DNA from: Phyto melanocephala | Taxonomy: Eukaryota; Arthropoda; Insecta; Diptera; Rhinophoridae | Assembly (NCBI GenBank): GCA_941918925.1 | Contig: OW799237.1 | Coordinates: 90,431,015 to 90,495,014 of the forward strand | Reading direction: 5' to 3' | Length of the DNA stretch: 64,000 bases | Shown here: one piece after another, positions 10,726-21,470 of the stretch | How the letters are laid out: every line of letters starts with the position of its first letter | Position numbering within the stretch: the first letter of the stretch is position 1 | Made by a program: the position numbers and the translations under genes | Notes under the pieces: model-generated | The model's input: the letters and a program-made list of their open reading frames with translations, nothing else | Databases searched by the model: none | What the model was told of the DNA's origin: nothing

Positions 10726-10859
10726 TACCAATGTTTAATTGTTTTTCTGACAAGTTTTTGTTTTTATATCAAGTAAATGTTTACATTTATTTGAATTATA
10801 TTTTGATTTTTTTTAAATTTTTGTAGGTACATATTTTAAAATTGAATATTCTTTATCGA

Positions 10860-11090
10860 AATTTTCTCGGTTTAAATTATATTTAAATTTTAATTCAGGC
10901 TTGAGTTCATATTAACATTCTTTTCGTAACAAAAAATTTTAATTTTGATAAATGAAGGAATAATCTGAAAAATTATATTTTGTACCGACACTAGCCGAGT
11001 GGAATGCATTTTCCAAACCAGCCACGATTACATCATCAGCACTCTTTGATCGGTGGTTAAATGTTGGATGTAAATATCATGTATATAAAA
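10860..11090 (-). repeat. Dispersed repeat family A, copy 1
   Basis: Contains ACACTAGCCGAGTGGAATGC, CATCAGCACTCTTTGATCGG and a TCAGGCTTGAGTTC block. The reverse complement of the whole order occurs at 18.31-18.56 kb, and partial copies at 17.85 and 45.85 kb. No coding sequence and no defined ends. Confidence 0.65.
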
Positions 11091-11626
11091 ACAATCACAA
11101 TAGATTATTGATTTTATTTAATTTTTGTGTATTTGTTTCACACGTCAAACTTTAAAAATATTCTTCAAAAAAGAGAACAACATCTGAAAACATATAATGA
11201 TAAAAATATAAAATAACTTGATTGGTTTGTAATTATACTGTTGTTGTTTTACTTATCATATAATGGTTATTTGTGATTTTAGATAGCTTCGAATATAATG
11301 TAGTTTTAGAAGAGTAATCATAATATTTTTGTCATAATAATTTGGTAAATCATACAATTTTTAAAGGACACGTATATCGAAATTTTCATAAAGAGCAAAC
11401 ATTAACTGATACAATACAAACAAAAGCTTGATTATCGTGATGAAATAAATGATAAAACATAACTAAAATAAATACTACTTGCTTTCGACATAATAAATCA
11501 CGGCCATTAAGACTAATTTAATAAAAAAAATCCAAACTGTTAATGGTTATCAGGCACAGATTGGTATTTAAAGTGTTAAACTGCTCGAGCAACTAAGTTT
11601 ATTATTTCTACAAACAACTTAGAGAG

Positions 11627-12286
11627 TATAGCAATTGATCCACTGGAAGCAAAATTTTTAAGTTCAAGGCTCTTTTCTTTGTCATAACTCGAGAACCACT
11701 AGTCCGAATAAGCCTGAACACATTAAAAAAAAAATTAAAAATTACAATTCCTTTAATTTGTTCATACAACGTTTTGCTACATAAGCAGCACTTTCGCAGT
11801 TACAAATAAATGAATAAAGAAAAAAAATATTTTTTGCCCAAAAAATTTAAATATTTTATTTGTAATTCATAAAAAATCCAAAACGTTAAAAAAGTGTCAA
11901 GTCCTTTTACTTTCACGTAAAGTCGCATAACCTGTAAACAAAATGAGACATAAAACATAAAGCGTTTGACTTTAATTCACAATTAAGTGAAGGTACCTCA
12001 TTTTGAAATGAAGGAAAAACGTTAATTTAGTGTTACAAAACGATAAATATACATCACTTAAATAAACATACACAGTGCCGTTGCACACTAGTATTGGGAA
12101 ACAAATATTTTTTTCTTCATACATTTATTTATAACTGCGAAACTGTTGCTTATGTAGCGAAACGTTGTATGAACAGGTTAAAGGAATTGTAATTTTTAAT
12201 TTTTTTAAATTTGTTTCAGCTTATTTGGACTAATGGTTCTCGAGTTATGACACAAAAGAGCCTTAAACGTGACAAATTCCCCTATA
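11627..12286. mobile_element. Foldback element with about 190-bp inverted arms
   Basis: The left arm (11,627-11,840) and right arm (12,097-12,286) are reverse complements with few differences. Shared blocks include AAGGCTCTTTT, TCATAACTCGAGAACCA, TTAGTCC, AAAAATTACAATTCCTTTAA and TTCATACAACGTTT. The arms enclose about 255 bases of unrelated non-coding sequence. Transcribed, the arms would fold into one long hairpin. No target duplication could be fixed. Confidence 0.8.
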
Positions 12287-12289
12287 CGA

Positions 12290-13819
12290 TACTACTAGCT
12301 TACTAACTAGCTTCAAATTAATTTTTAAATTATTATTTTATATACCTTGACCAAACCAATCATGCAGAAGTTCTTCCTTTTGGGTCAACTTTCATAAACA
12401 ATTATCAGAATTGAGTCCCGAATCAATCACCTGAAAAATGTTGTACTGTGTAATACTTCAAAATTAATTCAATGTAGGGCGTTAAAGTGTCGACACAAGC
12501 AAATACTACATTCTTATTTGTTTTGTTTTAAAACTTCTTCCTTTCACATGAATGTTCGTTCTTTGAACTAACATGCTTCTAAGATTTTATTCCACATTTT
12601 TTTTTTTATTTTTTTTTTTTTTTGTATTTTGTAATAAACATACTCGTATCAGTTTTTAAGTCTTAAAAAGGAAACTAAAACTTGGAGTGACATTTGAAGG
12701 ATGTTGGAGTACATTTTAGTTTTATTTTTTCTTTCACAAGTACAATTTCTAGAGCAGACATTTTGCAATGTTCGATTTTAATTACTAAAATGCATAAATG
12801 GGATTTCTTTTTTTATAAATGTAAAGTAACTATTGATGATGGAAAGCATTACTCATTTAGAGTGAAAATTTCAATTGCTTAAATAATGTATTGGAAATTC
12901 TATATAAATAGTTATTGTCGTTATAACCATTAAACAAACAAATTTATTATTATTTTAATGACAGAGAATATTTTAAAAATGAATCTTAATTAATTAAATT
13001 GTTTAAAGAAATTTTTTTTTACATTTTTTTTTTATCTTTGGAATGTTTCATTTAGAGGCGTATAATTTTGAATTGGCAGCACTATTATTTGTGACAGATA
13101 ATTTGGCAGTTCTTGATTATTTTGTTTGGCAATTTATCATGAATATACTCATGCCAGATTAAAGTTTGCTTATTGTTGAATTTTTTTTGGATATCATGTT
13201 TCAATTACATAAACCATGGTTAAATAGGTGTGATGATCAATAAAATTAATGGCAATGGCTTTCGAAGACTTAAATCGACTCGTAAAACTCATTGTTTGCT
13301 TCACTTTTTAGATTGATTGTATCATTGCACAAATAAAGTTGGTAAACGCCTAGAGTTTTTGAGACATGCTCACTAACTTTATCGGATGTCAATAGAAAGG
13401 TGTTTTCGTTAAGCCTGTAGCGCTATAATACTGTGAATACAAAAATACACTCCCAATTTACTTTTCTAGTGCCGTGCTGATATTTGACAAATACAAAATT
13501 ATTAAATGAAAATGCTCCTAACTTGAACAAATTACACTGTTTCGATTTCCGGCAAAAGCAATAAATTGTTATGAAAATTTTTAATTAAGGGAAAATGCCA
13601 AATTAAAAATATTTAGCAAAGACTTTAATAACAAGGATCTGTACCACTATATATTTAATCATATGAAGGCATTATGTTGTTGTTTCTAGAACAAAAACAG
13701 ATGGCGTCTTATCATCCTATATTTTCAATGACCAGCAGATTAATTTTATAAATTTATATTAGCAATGTTGTGACAATAATGAAAACAAAAGTTGGAAAAT
13801 GCTCAATAACCATTATCAT
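12290..13819. other. AT-rich non-coding stretch with poly-T tracts
   Basis: Holds long T runs (about 12,596-12,622 and 13,008-13,032) but no supportable gene or repeat boundary. Confidence 0.5.
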
Positions 13820-14103
13820 TGATATACTAGCTTGTGCCGGCGACTTCGTCTGCGTAGTTATCGGGATAAAAGTATTAACAACAAAAATAAGAATATTTAC
13901 AACACAAACAACCCGTTTAGGATGTGTGATGATGAGTTTGCCAATGACTTCGCGTTATTATCGTGATAAAAAGTAGCCTATGTGTTAATCTAGGTTATTA
14001 TCTATGTGCCGAATTGCATTTGGTTCCGTTCAGCCGTTTTTGCGTGATTGATTAAAAATATCCAAACATACAAACATTCACATTTATTATATTAGTAGGA
14101 TTG
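13820..14103 (+). repeat. Retroelement-derived tail repeat, copy 1
   Basis: Carries GCCGGCGACTTCGTCTGCGT, AAAAAGTAGCCTATGTGTTA, CCGTTCAGCCGTTTTTGCGT, a GATTGATTAAAAATATCC segment, CAAACATACAAACATTCACA and a TTATATTAGTAGGAT end. This order is familiar from interspersed repeats across insects and is usually regarded as a non-LTR/SINE 3' end; that assignment is from memory. A reversed partial copy is at 15.6 kb. The block CCGGCGACTTCGTCTGCG is clearly more GC-rich than its surroundings. Confidence 0.6.
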
Positions 14104-14775
14104 TATATTGTAAATTTTTTAAACTAATATATTGTACTGATATTGTCACATCTCCATAAACGTCGGGAGAGCATCATATTGACTGTCTTTCATTCCTGGA
14201 ATCCAAAATTTTAAGGACTAAACAAAATTTATTTGGTCTTAAACAAATATTTCTTGGTATAATACATGAAATAATCTGCCTTCACCACCACTGATGTTTA
14301 TAAAAATTTTGTGGAAATCAATTACTTATTTACATTTTACTTAATTGCAATATTTTGTTTAAAATTTATCAAACAGTATGATCATTTATCACAAGCAATT
14401 ATTTTTTTTTTTTTTTATTTTATATATTATTTAGTCACATCCACACATTGCAACATAAAATGAATTTGAATCCATCAACATCATTGTTATCATTTGTTTA
14501 TAAGGAAATTCAACTACATGAACTTGTACATGCAGCTGTATTTGGTTGTGTGATATTTGTGCCCTGTTGTTCGAAAACAAATTGCAAAAATGTTCAACTA
14601 CGAAATTAAGCCTGGCAATGGCTTTGTCAACGTAAGAACAAGGAATTGCTTTGGAAATAACCAGTGAACGCTTAGAGCTATTTTATGTTAAAATATTGTA
14701 TCACAAGCAAATTAAATCAACAAAGTACAAGACTCGGTCTTGTTGTACAATAAATAAATCCTACTAATCCTTAAT
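14104..14775. other. AT-rich non-coding stretch
   Basis: No gene or bounded repeat supported; includes a poly-T run near 14,402-14,417. Confidence 0.45.
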
Positions 14776-15605
14776 ATAACAAGTAAGAGCGTTATATTCG
14801 GCCGTGCCGAATCTTATATACCCTTCACAACGTGTAGTCATGCAATAACAGTAGTTTGTATCACCATTCATCCCATATGAAATACGTACATACATATAAA
14901 AAACATCCCGTTGTAAAATTATAAATTTACGTATGTATGTTAAAAAAAACATAAAAAAAAAATTTAAAAAAAAAATTAAAAAAAAAATTTAAAAAAACAA
15001 TTAAAAAAAAAAAAATTTTAAAAAAATAATTAAAATATATATAATAAATATAAAACAAAAAAAAAAAAATTAAAAAAAATTATAAAAATATAAATAATAT
15101 ATTAAATAAAAAATAAAAAAAAAATTAAAAAAAAAATTTTTTAAATATTTTTAAAAAATAAAAAAAAATTTTTTTTGGCTCAGCTGGGATTCGATGCCAC
15201 GTTTTCTCTAACCAGTATACACGTTTGTATGTATGTATGTTGTTGTTGTAATGTTGTTTTTGTGAAAAAAAAAATCGAGGTGGTCGTGGGTTTTTGCTCA
15301 TATCTCAGTTGTTTATGTACCGATGTTTCTGATTTTCAATAGCGATCTACTCCCGAATATTTCTGATATTTTAATACCTCACCCGAGTCCAAGCAATGTC
15401 GGGGGGCTTCAAAAAGTTGATTTCAACATACACACGGACAGACGGTCAGACGGACAGACGGACAGACTGACAGAGCTTAATCGACTTCCCTATTAATAAG
15501 CTTTCAGAAAATATATACTTTATGGGGTCGGAAATGAAAATTGAAGAAATTTCACACGGAATGACAAACCTATATATACCCTTTTTCACTGTGTGAAGGG
15601 TATAA
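14776..15605 (-). repeat. Composite fly repeat, reversed copy with both ends
   Basis: Starts near ACAAGTAAGAGCGTTATATT and CGGCCGTGCCGAATCTTATA, and ends with ATATATACCCTTTTTCACTG and GTGAAGGGTATAATA. In between it holds GGACAGACGGACAGAC repeats (15,434-15,470), TTTCAGAAAATATATAC and CACGGAATGACAAACC, i.e. the reverse of the boxes at 1.4 and 28.1 kb. Both outer ends carry TATACCC, suggesting this copy is close to full length. Non-coding. Confidence 0.65.
14938..15175. repeat. A/T-only low-complexity block
   Basis: About 240 bases almost entirely of A runs broken by TT/TTT or AT, with nearly no G or C. It sits inside the composite repeat. Length may be affected by assembly. Confidence 0.85.
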
Positions 15606-15765
15606 TAAATGTGAATGCTTATATGTTCGAAGGTTTGTATGTTTGAATGTTTGGATATTTGTTACTTAATCACGCAAAAATGGCTAGACGGAACTAAATA
15701 AAATTTAGCATACAGAAATACAACAGCCAAGATTAATACGTAGACAACCTTATATCATAATATTC
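15606..15765 (-). repeat. Retroelement-derived tail repeat, copy 2 (reversed)
   Basis: AATAAATGTGAATG, TTTGTATGTTTGAATGTTTG and AATCACGCAAAAATGGCTAG are the reverse complement of the 3' part of the copy at 13.8-14.1 kb. Only the terminal portion is kept. Confidence 0.55.
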
Positions 15766-16056
15766 AAGCGAATTTGCGGAAATTTTTTTTTTGTTGTTCA
15801 AAAGTTTTGAGTGGTGCCCAAAGTTAATCATCCAACGTCATATATAGAAGTATTTTTTCTTAATTATTTGCTATCTACTAGACTTATGTGATAAATATAA
15901 ATGTTTGTATGGTTAAATGTTTTAAATCATGTGAAAATAAATTTCTTTAAATCAAATTTGCCACACAACCATAATAGTCACATAAAGGGCCTACTTGTTC
16001 GAGCGGTTGAATGCAGATGAAGTGGCGGCTAGTAAATAATTAAATAAATAAGAGCC

Positions 16057-17156
16057 ATTTCGAAAGAAAAAATTGTAAACCTGATTCGTGAACTCTACAG
16101 GGATACTAAGTGTAAGATTCGTTTTAACGGAAATGAGAGTCGCCCGTTCTTTCCCAACACTGGTGTAAGACAAGGTTGCATCATTTTGCCAACGTTATTC
16201 TTAATACTACTCGATTGTGTCATGGAAAAAACCAATAGAGAAGCTCCTGTTGGTATTCGCTGGACCTTATCCGAATTTCTTTATGACATTGACTACGCCG
16301 ATGACATATGTCTGATGGCCCATCGCTTTCAGGATATTGAAGCAAAACTTAGGTGTCTCTCCGAAAATGCTATAAAAGTTGGATTGAAAATCAACAGTAG
16401 GAAGACTAAGCTTATGCGAATAGGAACAGATGTAACAACTCCATTGGTGGTAAATGATGTTACTATTGAAGACGTAGATTCTTTTTGTTATCTTGGTAGT
16501 AAGATAACCAAAGATGGAGGGTCTCAAGCCGATATTGCTGATCGTATCAATAAAGCACGCAGCTCTTTTTTATCGCTTTACAAAATTTGGCGTAGAAACA
16601 ATATCTCGCGAAAAACTAAACTACGCATTTTCAACTGCAGTGTTAAGTCTGTGTTATTGTATGGCTGTTCTACCTGGAGCTTAACAAAAGAATCCATTCG
16701 TAAAATCCAAACATTTATAAACAAATGCTTAAGGCAAATTCTTAACATCTTTTGGCCTAATTGGATTACAAATGAAGCACTGCTGCAGATGGCGAACTCT
16801 CAACCGGTAGAAATCGAAATTCGCAAACGCAAATGGACGTGGGTAGGTCATATATTGCGAAGACCACAATCAGAAATAGCAAGAATAGCCTTAGATTGGA
16901 ACCCACAAGGACAGCGCAGACCTGGTAGACCCCGAAACACCTGGGAGCGCTACCTGAAACAGGAATGTGAACTTGCTCGAGTTTCATGGAATCAAGCTAA
17001 GGCGATTGCCAGAGATAGACAAAGATGGAGAGAATTTGTTGACACCCTATGTTCACTTTGAACTTTTATTTAAGTATTAATTGAAAATCGATATGTATTT
17101 CTATTTCTATTAATATTTAATTAAATAAAGGACATATATATATATATTTCGAAAGA
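16057..17156 (+). mobile_element. 5'-truncated LINE insertion with 11-bp TSD and AT-repeat tail
   Basis: Identical 11-base flanks ATTTCGAAAGA at 16,057-16,067 and 17,146-17,156 bracket an insert that starts inside the reverse-transcriptase gene. It ends with a short 3' UTR and an (AT)n tail (about 17,131-17,145). A truncated 5' end, a simple-repeat tail and a TSD are the signature of target-primed reverse transcription. No poly-A tail. Confidence 0.75.
16068..17061 (+). CDS. Non-LTR reverse transcriptase, C-terminal portion (partial, uninterrupted frame)
   Basis: This is the longest open frame in the window, open from about 16,048 through to the stop ending at 17,061, with no internal stop. 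It starts inside the RT domain. Recognisable parts in order are LIRELYRDTKCKIRFNG, then GVRQGC (about 16,164; the conserved RT box before the active site), DYADDI (about 16,291; catalytic YADD), VGLKINSRKTKLM, FCYLGSKITKDGG, VLLYGCSTW, and a C-terminal IRKRKWTWVGHILRR plus RRPGRPRNTWERYL block ending RQRWREFVDTLCSL. The last blocks are typical of a large LINE group with a basic C-terminal tail and no RNase H; I leave the clade open (RTE-like or CR1/L2-like). The true start codon and the endonuclease domain are missing, so it cannot encode a working enzyme. The open frame suggests a fairly young insertion. Confidence 0.85.
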
Positions 17157-17289
17157 CAGTTAAACGAAATCTACCCAGCAAAATAACACATTACAAAATA
17201 ATGAGTTGAAATTAATAGAAAACAGTTCTTCACTACTTACAATTTGCCATCAAAACCCATTATTTTAACACGGCGATGTCATTAGAGGC

Positions 17290-17367
17290 AAGTACTTACC
17301 ACTCTCGCTTACAAATAGGGACTCGTATAAGTACTTATTACGGTCGCTTATAAATAGGGACTTAAAT
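17290..17367 (+). repeat. Two tandem 40-bp units
   Basis: Two adjacent units share AGTACTTA, CGCTTA, AAATAGGGACT and a following TA-rich end (17,290-17,329 and 17,330-17,367). A vestige of a third begins at about 17,370. Confidence 0.7.
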
Positions 17368-17849
17368 AATTACTTACTTTTATAGCAATATATATATATA
17401 TAAGTACTTGATTTAAATAACCTAAATAAACCATTACTATTATGGACTTACAGAAGTCGTTTGATTCTTTTAAGGATAAAAATTCGCTTTGATTATTCTG
17501 CGATACGTTAATTTGAAATTTAAAAATCAGTGAAAATCTAAAAGTCATCACTTTGTTAACGAAATGCTTTGCCGCTGTTATTAACATAATTATGACTTAT
17601 ACCCTAAGAGCATTAAACTAAATGAGAATTATAAAAAGTTATGTATTTGAATGGCTTCTAGCAAATTTTACAATAAAACAATTTATTGGGCGTGTATCTC
17701 AGCAAATGTCTGAAAATAAGTTCTTACGTTCATATTATAAGTCAAATTATTACACAATTTTTTCTTAGTAACACATACGATATGTAATAGTCATTGCAAA
17801 GTATTTAGGTTAATCCCTGCTAACGTTTTCCTTAAAATAAAGTTATAAT

Positions 17850-18000
17850 TTTTTCCAGTCTATTTTTTTATTACCATATTTAAAGAAGTTCTCTGTAAAA
17901 ATAAGAATGTATAAAATTTATCACAAGCCTGTATAAAAATTTAACTTCATAGAGGTTTAGATCTTAAACAGTTCGACATATAAAATTGAAATTATAAAAG
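17850..18000 (+). repeat. Dispersed repeat family A, partial copy 2
   Basis: CCAGTCTATTTTTTTATTAC, then ACAAGCCTGTATAAAAATTT and CGACATATAAAATTGA, match the second half of the copy at 18.42-18.56 kb as a direct repeat about 570 bases away. Confidence 0.55.
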
Positions 18001-18309
18001 TACAGGGCACGGTGCAAACAATCATTCCCCCTTAGTCAATCAACATTCTGTTAAATATTGGCCAAATATAGAATAAACAAATGATTATAAACATTGATTA
18101 ATAAAAAAATAAACAATCATCTGTTCTTATAGCTACCCAACTGGTGGCTAGAGCAGGACAAAACTATTGGTAATAGAAAGATAATAAGAAACAAAATGAA
18201 AAGCGTTGCTGTTTGGTAAATTTCAATCTAACCCATTGTGATAAGAAAATAATAAAATGGGAAATAAATTAGTTACCGAATTCAATTAACTTAAAAACCT
18301 GGGAGTTAA

Positions 18310-18560
18310 AAAAATGATATTTACATCCATCACGTAATCACCGATCAAAGAGTGCTGATGATTAAATCCTTAGCTGGTTCCTAAAATACATTCCACTTGG
18401 CTAGTGTCGGCAAAACATACTTTCCAGACTATTCTTTTATTATCACAATTTAAATTTGCATTTTAAAAACAAAAAAGGTTTAAAAATGAACCCAAGCCTG
18501 TATAGAAATTCAAACATTAGTTCAAAACTTAATACATTCTTTGACATATAAAATTAATAT
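18310..18560 (+). repeat. Dispersed repeat family A, copy 3
   Basis: Contains CCGATCAAAGAGTGCTGATG, CATTCCACTTGGCTAGTGTC, CCAGACTATTCTTTTATTAT and CCAAGCCTGTATAGAAATTC, the reverse complement of the 10.9-11.1 kb copy. The first three quarters of this block are the best conserved. Confidence 0.65.
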
Positions 18561-19309
18561 TAAAATTATTTTATAAAATGTTTAAGAAAAATTTAAAACA
18601 TATCAAATTTCATTTATAAATGAACCCTATAACTTTAACTCTAATAAAAAACTTTAAAATTAAATGATTTAAAAAAATATCTTTGAACTCCTCTTTTTAG
18701 GCAATTTAAAAAAATGTTTTTAAAAGAACTGCAGGTCACACAAATTTTTCAAACAACATCAAATTCAACGAAATACTATTGTGTGGTTTAAGCGTGCATG
18801 AAAATACATCCAAATTTTACACGTACGCATGTATGTATGCATTATATGTTCGAGTAGTTGAACAAGTACACATTACATTTGAACAGTCATTCATCTCAGT
18901 TACATGAATTTCGTGTTAAAAAGCTTGTTGAACTTTAACATTCAACTACATTCGCATGTTCACCTTAATAGACCGATTACATAGAATCTATAGTACGTAA
19001 GAACATATTAGGGTGGTATCGTAAAAAAAAACTCGAATTTTTGTAACACACTTTGCGCTTGCATTATAAAACCGAAAAAAATATACGCTTTTCTTTTAGA
19101 TCCTAATATTAGAAAAGCAATCCGGATATTTAATAAAACAAAATATAAACAAACTAATGCATTCCGTTGCAAATTGTTTTTGTTAGCAGAGTGTGTTATG
19201 TGTATGAAAAAAAAAACAATCCACAGAGAGTGTATGAATTGAAACTCTTATTTGAAAAATATTTTTTGTTTTATTTTTCTCTATTTTTTTTTTTTTTTTT
19301 GATTTTAAA
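18561..19309. other. AT-rich non-coding stretch
   Basis: No gene supported. An AGGGTGGTATCGTAAA segment at about 19,010 looks like a transposon end but no partner was found. Confidence 0.4.
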
Positions 19310-19339
19310 AGTTTCCTGGATTAACTTCAAAATTCAAGA

Positions 19340-19522
19340 TTGTTTTCTGATTCAGCTAGTTTTAGGAATAATATAAAACTTTATGAGGACCAGCAAAGCG
19401 GTCCGGGTTCAACTAGTTTAGATGATTTGCTTAAAAAACAAGTTGAAACTACTGTAACATTACGATCTCTTAAGCATACATTTGTTCTAGTTAAAGCTTA
19501 TTCGAAGGAATTAAGTAACTAA
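19340..19522 (+). CDS. Possible terminal coding exon, unknown protein
   Basis: I do not recognise the protein. A frame of about 55 codons ending in TAA at 19,520-19,522 reads a hydrophilic, mostly helical-looking sequence including LYEDQQSGPGSTSLDDLLKK and VTLRSLKHTFVLVKAYSKEL. Its codon use and amino-acid balance are unlike the AT-noise frames around it. It is preceded by a long pyrimidine tract (about 19,267-19,300) and candidate AG acceptors at TTTTAAAAG (19,310) and GATTCAG (19,356). The latter or an AG in between would be needed because an in-frame stop lies at 19,322. No upstream exon or polyadenylation signal was established. It could be the last exon of a host gene, or a retrocopy fragment. 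Confidence 0.3.
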   Translation: MFSDSASFRNNIKLYEDQQSGPGSTSLDDLLKKQVETTVTLRSLKHTFVLVKAYSKELSN

Positions 19523-20109
19523 CTTTACGCTTTATCCTTTACATATTCTACAAATGAATAAAAACTGTTTATTCTCTAGAACAAAAACTGTGACATATAG
19601 ACATTCATATTTTTACGTGTGAATATTTAGGAACAGCAAAATTTCGCCTCATTGGGTAGCAAATTAATATCAGCATGTCATTCAGTACCGTATTCATCTT
19701 CTCCTGCATCATAATATTATTAACTAGTTCTATAAAGAAAATATTTTGTTTTAGGTTTGTTGACAGCGTTGCCACAACCAAAACAAATGTACAACCAAAT
19801 TTTCTAAAAATGTAACCGAAGTGGAAAAAAATTAACAAAATTTAAAATTATTTTGATTTTATTAAATTTTTTTATTTTTATTTTATTTCATATTTTTATG
19901 CAAAAAACTAAATTGAAATAAAAATATATATAAAGCGATTTTTGTAGAGATCGCCAAATTTTAAATTCATACTATGTTGAGAAGAACAAAATTTTAGAAG
20001 ATTTTAAAACAAAGTTTTGGCAGACCAGACATAATGGGAATCATTTTGATTTTTGCACAATTCTTTTCATTGCATAACATTGTTAATTGGTTGGACCTCA
20101 AGCTTATTT

Positions 20110-20592
20110 CTAAATTTGCTTTTTATCAAACTTAGAAGTGAAAAACATTCTTTCTGCAGCAGCTAAATTGTGTGGCAAAGACATTAAGTTTTGAACAAAA
20201 TAAATAAGTTCTTTGAAACACTTTTCGTTCATTGCATTTTTATTTTTGGACACCTTATCCCAAAACTCAACAATATTTAAATCACTGTGTAAAATAATAT
20301 TTGAAAATCTTAACAGTTTCCATTGGTATACAATTTGTTCTTCATTACCACCTGTTACATTTGGGAATGATAATAACAAAGGTTCTAAACTTAGCTCTGA
20401 ACTACTTAAAACTTTATTTTGTTTAATTATCTCAAGATTTTTGAAATCTTTTCTTGGAAAATCGAAGCGTTTCAGAATATCCTTTAAACGTTTAATATAA
20501 AACTGTTGTATATCTTTTTTACGTTTATGTTTTTGCAAGCTTGATAGACTTTCTTGCATACTTGCTACTTCATTGCAATGTGAAACATACAT
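20110..20592 (-). pseudogene. hAT-family transposase, C-terminal part
   Basis: A 160-codon minus-strand frame with the signature of the hAT dimerisation region. A variable N-terminal half is followed by LSLEPLLLSFPNV, WKLLRF, EFWDKVS, FKELIYFVQNLMSLPH and AAAERMFF. In hAT proteins the corresponding block (EFW, then a LSLP-H-A-ERxFS pattern) closes the RNase H-like fold and mediates oligomerisation. The DDE catalytic residues and zinc finger are absent, so this is a remnant, although uninterrupted. The methionine at 20,592 is only the first in frame, not a proven start. A CAGCGTTGCCACAACC end typical of hAT TIRs lies at 19,764 and could be the left end of the parent element; no matching right end was found. 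The domain type resembles the ZMYM/SCAND3-like group. Confidence 0.7.
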
Positions 20593-20629
20593 ATTAAAAA
20601 GCGCGATTTGAAAAATTTGTTGAAGTTTT

Positions 20630-20664
20630 CTTCTCTCTCAGCGAAACTGAGACTGAGAGAGAAG
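20630..20664. repeat. Perfect 12-bp hairpin
   Basis: CTTCTCTCTCAG (20,630-20,641) and CTGAGAGAGAAG (20,653-20,664) are exact reverse complements with an 11-base loop. It sits 38 bases beyond the first methionine of the hAT frame. Function unknown. Confidence 0.85.
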
Positions 20665-21202
20665 CCATTATAACGCTTATGTTATTTCACATTAACACAA
20701 ATACAGGTGTTTTCCTTTTAGATCCCGTGGCACTTGTCAACAATGCGATGTCAAACTTTATATCATCCTGTCATATTTATGACAATGATGAAAATGTTAT
20801 CCTGGATGGAATGCAACACCGGCATCAGTGTTTAATTTGTATAGCCTTTTGAACATATTTTTTTATTAACTACCTACTCAATGTGATATTGAGTTTATGT
20901 TATTAAAGTGTTAGCAAAGATGTCCTATTTAATGCAAAGAAATTATTTTTTATGTCTTTTACTAAAAGCTATTCAAAAGCAAATTCATATTATATATCAA
21001 TAAAGTTTGACCTTTTGTAAGGAGGTGATCTCAGTCATTTCCGCCACTTTAAACACCTTGTTAAGTATATTATAATTTAACAATTAGATTGATATCAGTA
21101 TTCGTCGTATGAACGGCACTTGTCATAATAATGAATTAAAAATTCTAAATATAAGGCCGCGTCAATTTGTGAATTATCGCAGTCATTTTCTTTTTCCCTA
21201 AA

Positions 21203-21325
21203 ATGACAATCGCAAATAAATTCAACAAAAAGCTTTATGCAAATTTTTCTCAACTACAATTAATGTGCATTGATATCGTTCCTTATGTTGAACAGCTTTT
21301 GAAAGAAGAAAATAAAAGTTTCACG
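21203..21325 (+). CDS. Possible small gene, exon 1
   Basis: An ATG at 21,203 opens a 41-codon frame containing NKKLYANFSQLQLMCIDIV and EQLLKEENKSF. It runs exactly to a strong splice donor, ACG|GTAAGT at 21,326. The composition is helical and charged, unlike random AT sequence. An intron of about 145 bases follows, with a pyrimidine-rich acceptor CTTTATTTTTAG at 21,470. If GTAAGT is used, the next exon enters a frame that stops at once. If the weaker donor GTAATA at 21,334 is used, the frame joins exon 2 and gives about 71 residues. No family recognised. It may be a small host gene, one whose reading frame has broken, or a decayed copy of a larger gene. Confidence 0.4.
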
Positions 21326-21470
21326 GTAAGTTCGTAATACTAACTTTTACTTTGAGGGAGAAGAAAATTTTATGAGAACAAAAATGTCACTTTCCTTTTT
21401 AAATTGAGGTAATGCTTTTATTCATCTTCCTGTTACATTTACTTTTAATTAATTTTTTCTTTATTTTTAG

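Noticed and set aside
14938..15175. Replication origin or matrix-attachment region
   Set aside because: The block is only A/T low complexity; nothing specific supports such a function.
16267..16987. Minus-strand frames within the LINE RT gene
   Set aside because: Antisense shadows of the plus-strand reverse transcriptase.
19756..20623. hAT element bounded by TTTGTTGA at 19,756 and 20,616
   Set aside because: The left copy precedes a hAT-like end, but the right copy is not next to a matching inverted end, so the repeated octamer is likely chance.
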